Shown here: positions 23,244 through 23,574 of the stretch, one piece after another
Layout of the letters: every line of letters begins with the position of its first letter
Position numbering within the stretch: position 1 is the first letter of the stretch
Made by a program: the position numbers and the translations under genes
Notes under the pieces: model-generated
Told to the model about the DNA's origin: nothing
The model's database searches: none
Seen by the model: only the letters and a program-made list of their open reading frames with translations
Source: Aquincola sp.
GTDB taxonomy: Bacteria; Pseudomonadota; Gammaproteobacteria; Burkholderiales; Burkholderiaceae_C
Direction: 5' to 3'
NCBI GenBank assembly: GCA_029884035.1
Contig: JAOUIM010000009.1
Span: forward strand, 1-23,574
Length of the DNA stretch: 23,574 bases

Positions 23244-23284
23244 TGGTAACCCGCATGTACCCCTCTGATATAGGGTTTACCCCA
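23244..23284. promoter_or_regulatory. Imperfect inverted repeat in the divergent region
   Basis: TGGTAACCC (23244-23252) and GGGTTTACCCCA (23273-23284) form an imperfect dyad with a 20-base spacer containing GATATA. This AT-richer stretch lies between the YecA-type gene and the 77-residue gene and may hold their promoters and an operator. Confidence 0.35.
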
Positions 23285-23319
23285 TACTGCGGCGCAGCAA
23301 TTCTCTCGGGAGTAACGAC

Positions 23320-23553
23320 ATGGCCTTCACTGCTTCGACCGTTAACCTGCCCACGTGGTGGGCCGGGCTGCTGCACCAAGGGTCCGGCGCGATCGCACCG
23401 GTCTCGAACGGCACCCGGCACACCGCCGAGACGATAGATGCGATCACTCACTTACGAGATCGCTTAAGGGAATACGAACAATCCCAGCCTGGCTACGCAT
23501 CGGACCTCAGAGCTGCGCTGGCACAACTCGAACGGGGATCCGCAGCGCGCTGA
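23320..23553 (+). CDS. Hypothetical protein (77 residues), atypical codon use
   Basis: The ATG at 23320 follows a GGGAG ribosome binding site (23308-23312). The protein has a Trp-containing N-terminal part (LPTWWAGLLHQG) and a charged, probably helical C-terminal half (ITHLRDRLREYEQ then YASDLRAALAQLERG). I recognise no domain. It uses TTA twice plus ATA, AGA and AGG in only 77 codons, which is unlike its GC-rich neighbours and suggests recent acquisition or weak codon selection. Function unknown. Confidence 0.7.
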   Translation: MAFTASTVNLPTWWAGLLHQGSGAIAPVSNGTRHTAETIDAITHLRDRLREYEQSQPGYASDLRAALAQLERGSAAR

Positions 23554-23574
23554 GGCCGCGGCGATCAGGCCGCC

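Overview
The window is very GC-rich, densely packed bacterial chromosome. Codon use, gene families (RlpA, AmpG, SsuABC-like and Dpp transporters, UPF0149/YecA) and gene style fit a betaproteobacterium of the Burkholderiales, perhaps near Rubrivivax, Leptothrix or Methylibium. This placement is inferred; there is no rRNA or other marker gene here. I found no tRNA, rRNA, CRISPR array, insertion sequence or phage gene.

Region 1 (1-14342) is dominated by cell-wall (peptidoglycan) turnover and salvage. A tightly packed minus-strand run of ten genes reads from 9715 off the left edge: AmiD-like amidase lipoprotein, DigH-like glycosidase lipoprotein, murQ, dppB, dppC, dppD, dppF, an ampG-like permease, an AstE/AspA-family zinc deacylase, and the start of nagA. 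The matching DppA-type binding protein and a VanX/DdpX D-Ala-D-Ala dipeptidase lie just upstream on the same strand (13374-11186). They are separated from the run by an rsgA-type GTPase gene on the opposite strand. rlpA, a lytic transglycosylase gene, is divergent from dppA. Read together, surface enzymes would strip peptides and cut glycan, AmpG and Dpp would import sugar-peptides and free peptides, cytoplasmic enzymes would trim them, and MurQ and NagA would feed the amino sugars into metabolism. The combination of two importers with an uncharacterised M14-type deacylase is the most notable system here.

Region 2 (14347-19304) holds a short-chain dehydrogenase, an SsuABC/TauABC-type ABC transporter whose binding-protein gene is separated from its ATPase and permease genes by a reversed methyltransferase gene, and a TlpA-like thioredoxin.

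Region 3 (19305-23574) holds a candidate minus-strand small RNA with a strong intrinsic terminator, two paralogous UPF0149/YecA genes (one with a SEC-C zinc tail, one without), a small acidic protein, a TetR regulator, a universal stress protein, a metallophosphoesterase and a 77-residue orphan with unusual codons.

Two window-wide patterns stand out. Many transcription-unit-leading genes carry a TANNNT hexamer 6-10 bases before the ATG and lack a Shine-Dalgarno sequence, which suggests leaderless mRNAs. Convergent genes end so close together that their stop codons overlap or pair within one hairpin. A 14-codon reading frame ending in Ala-Cys-Cys-Ala, with a strong ribosome binding site, lies in front of the rsgA-type gene and looks like a leader peptide.
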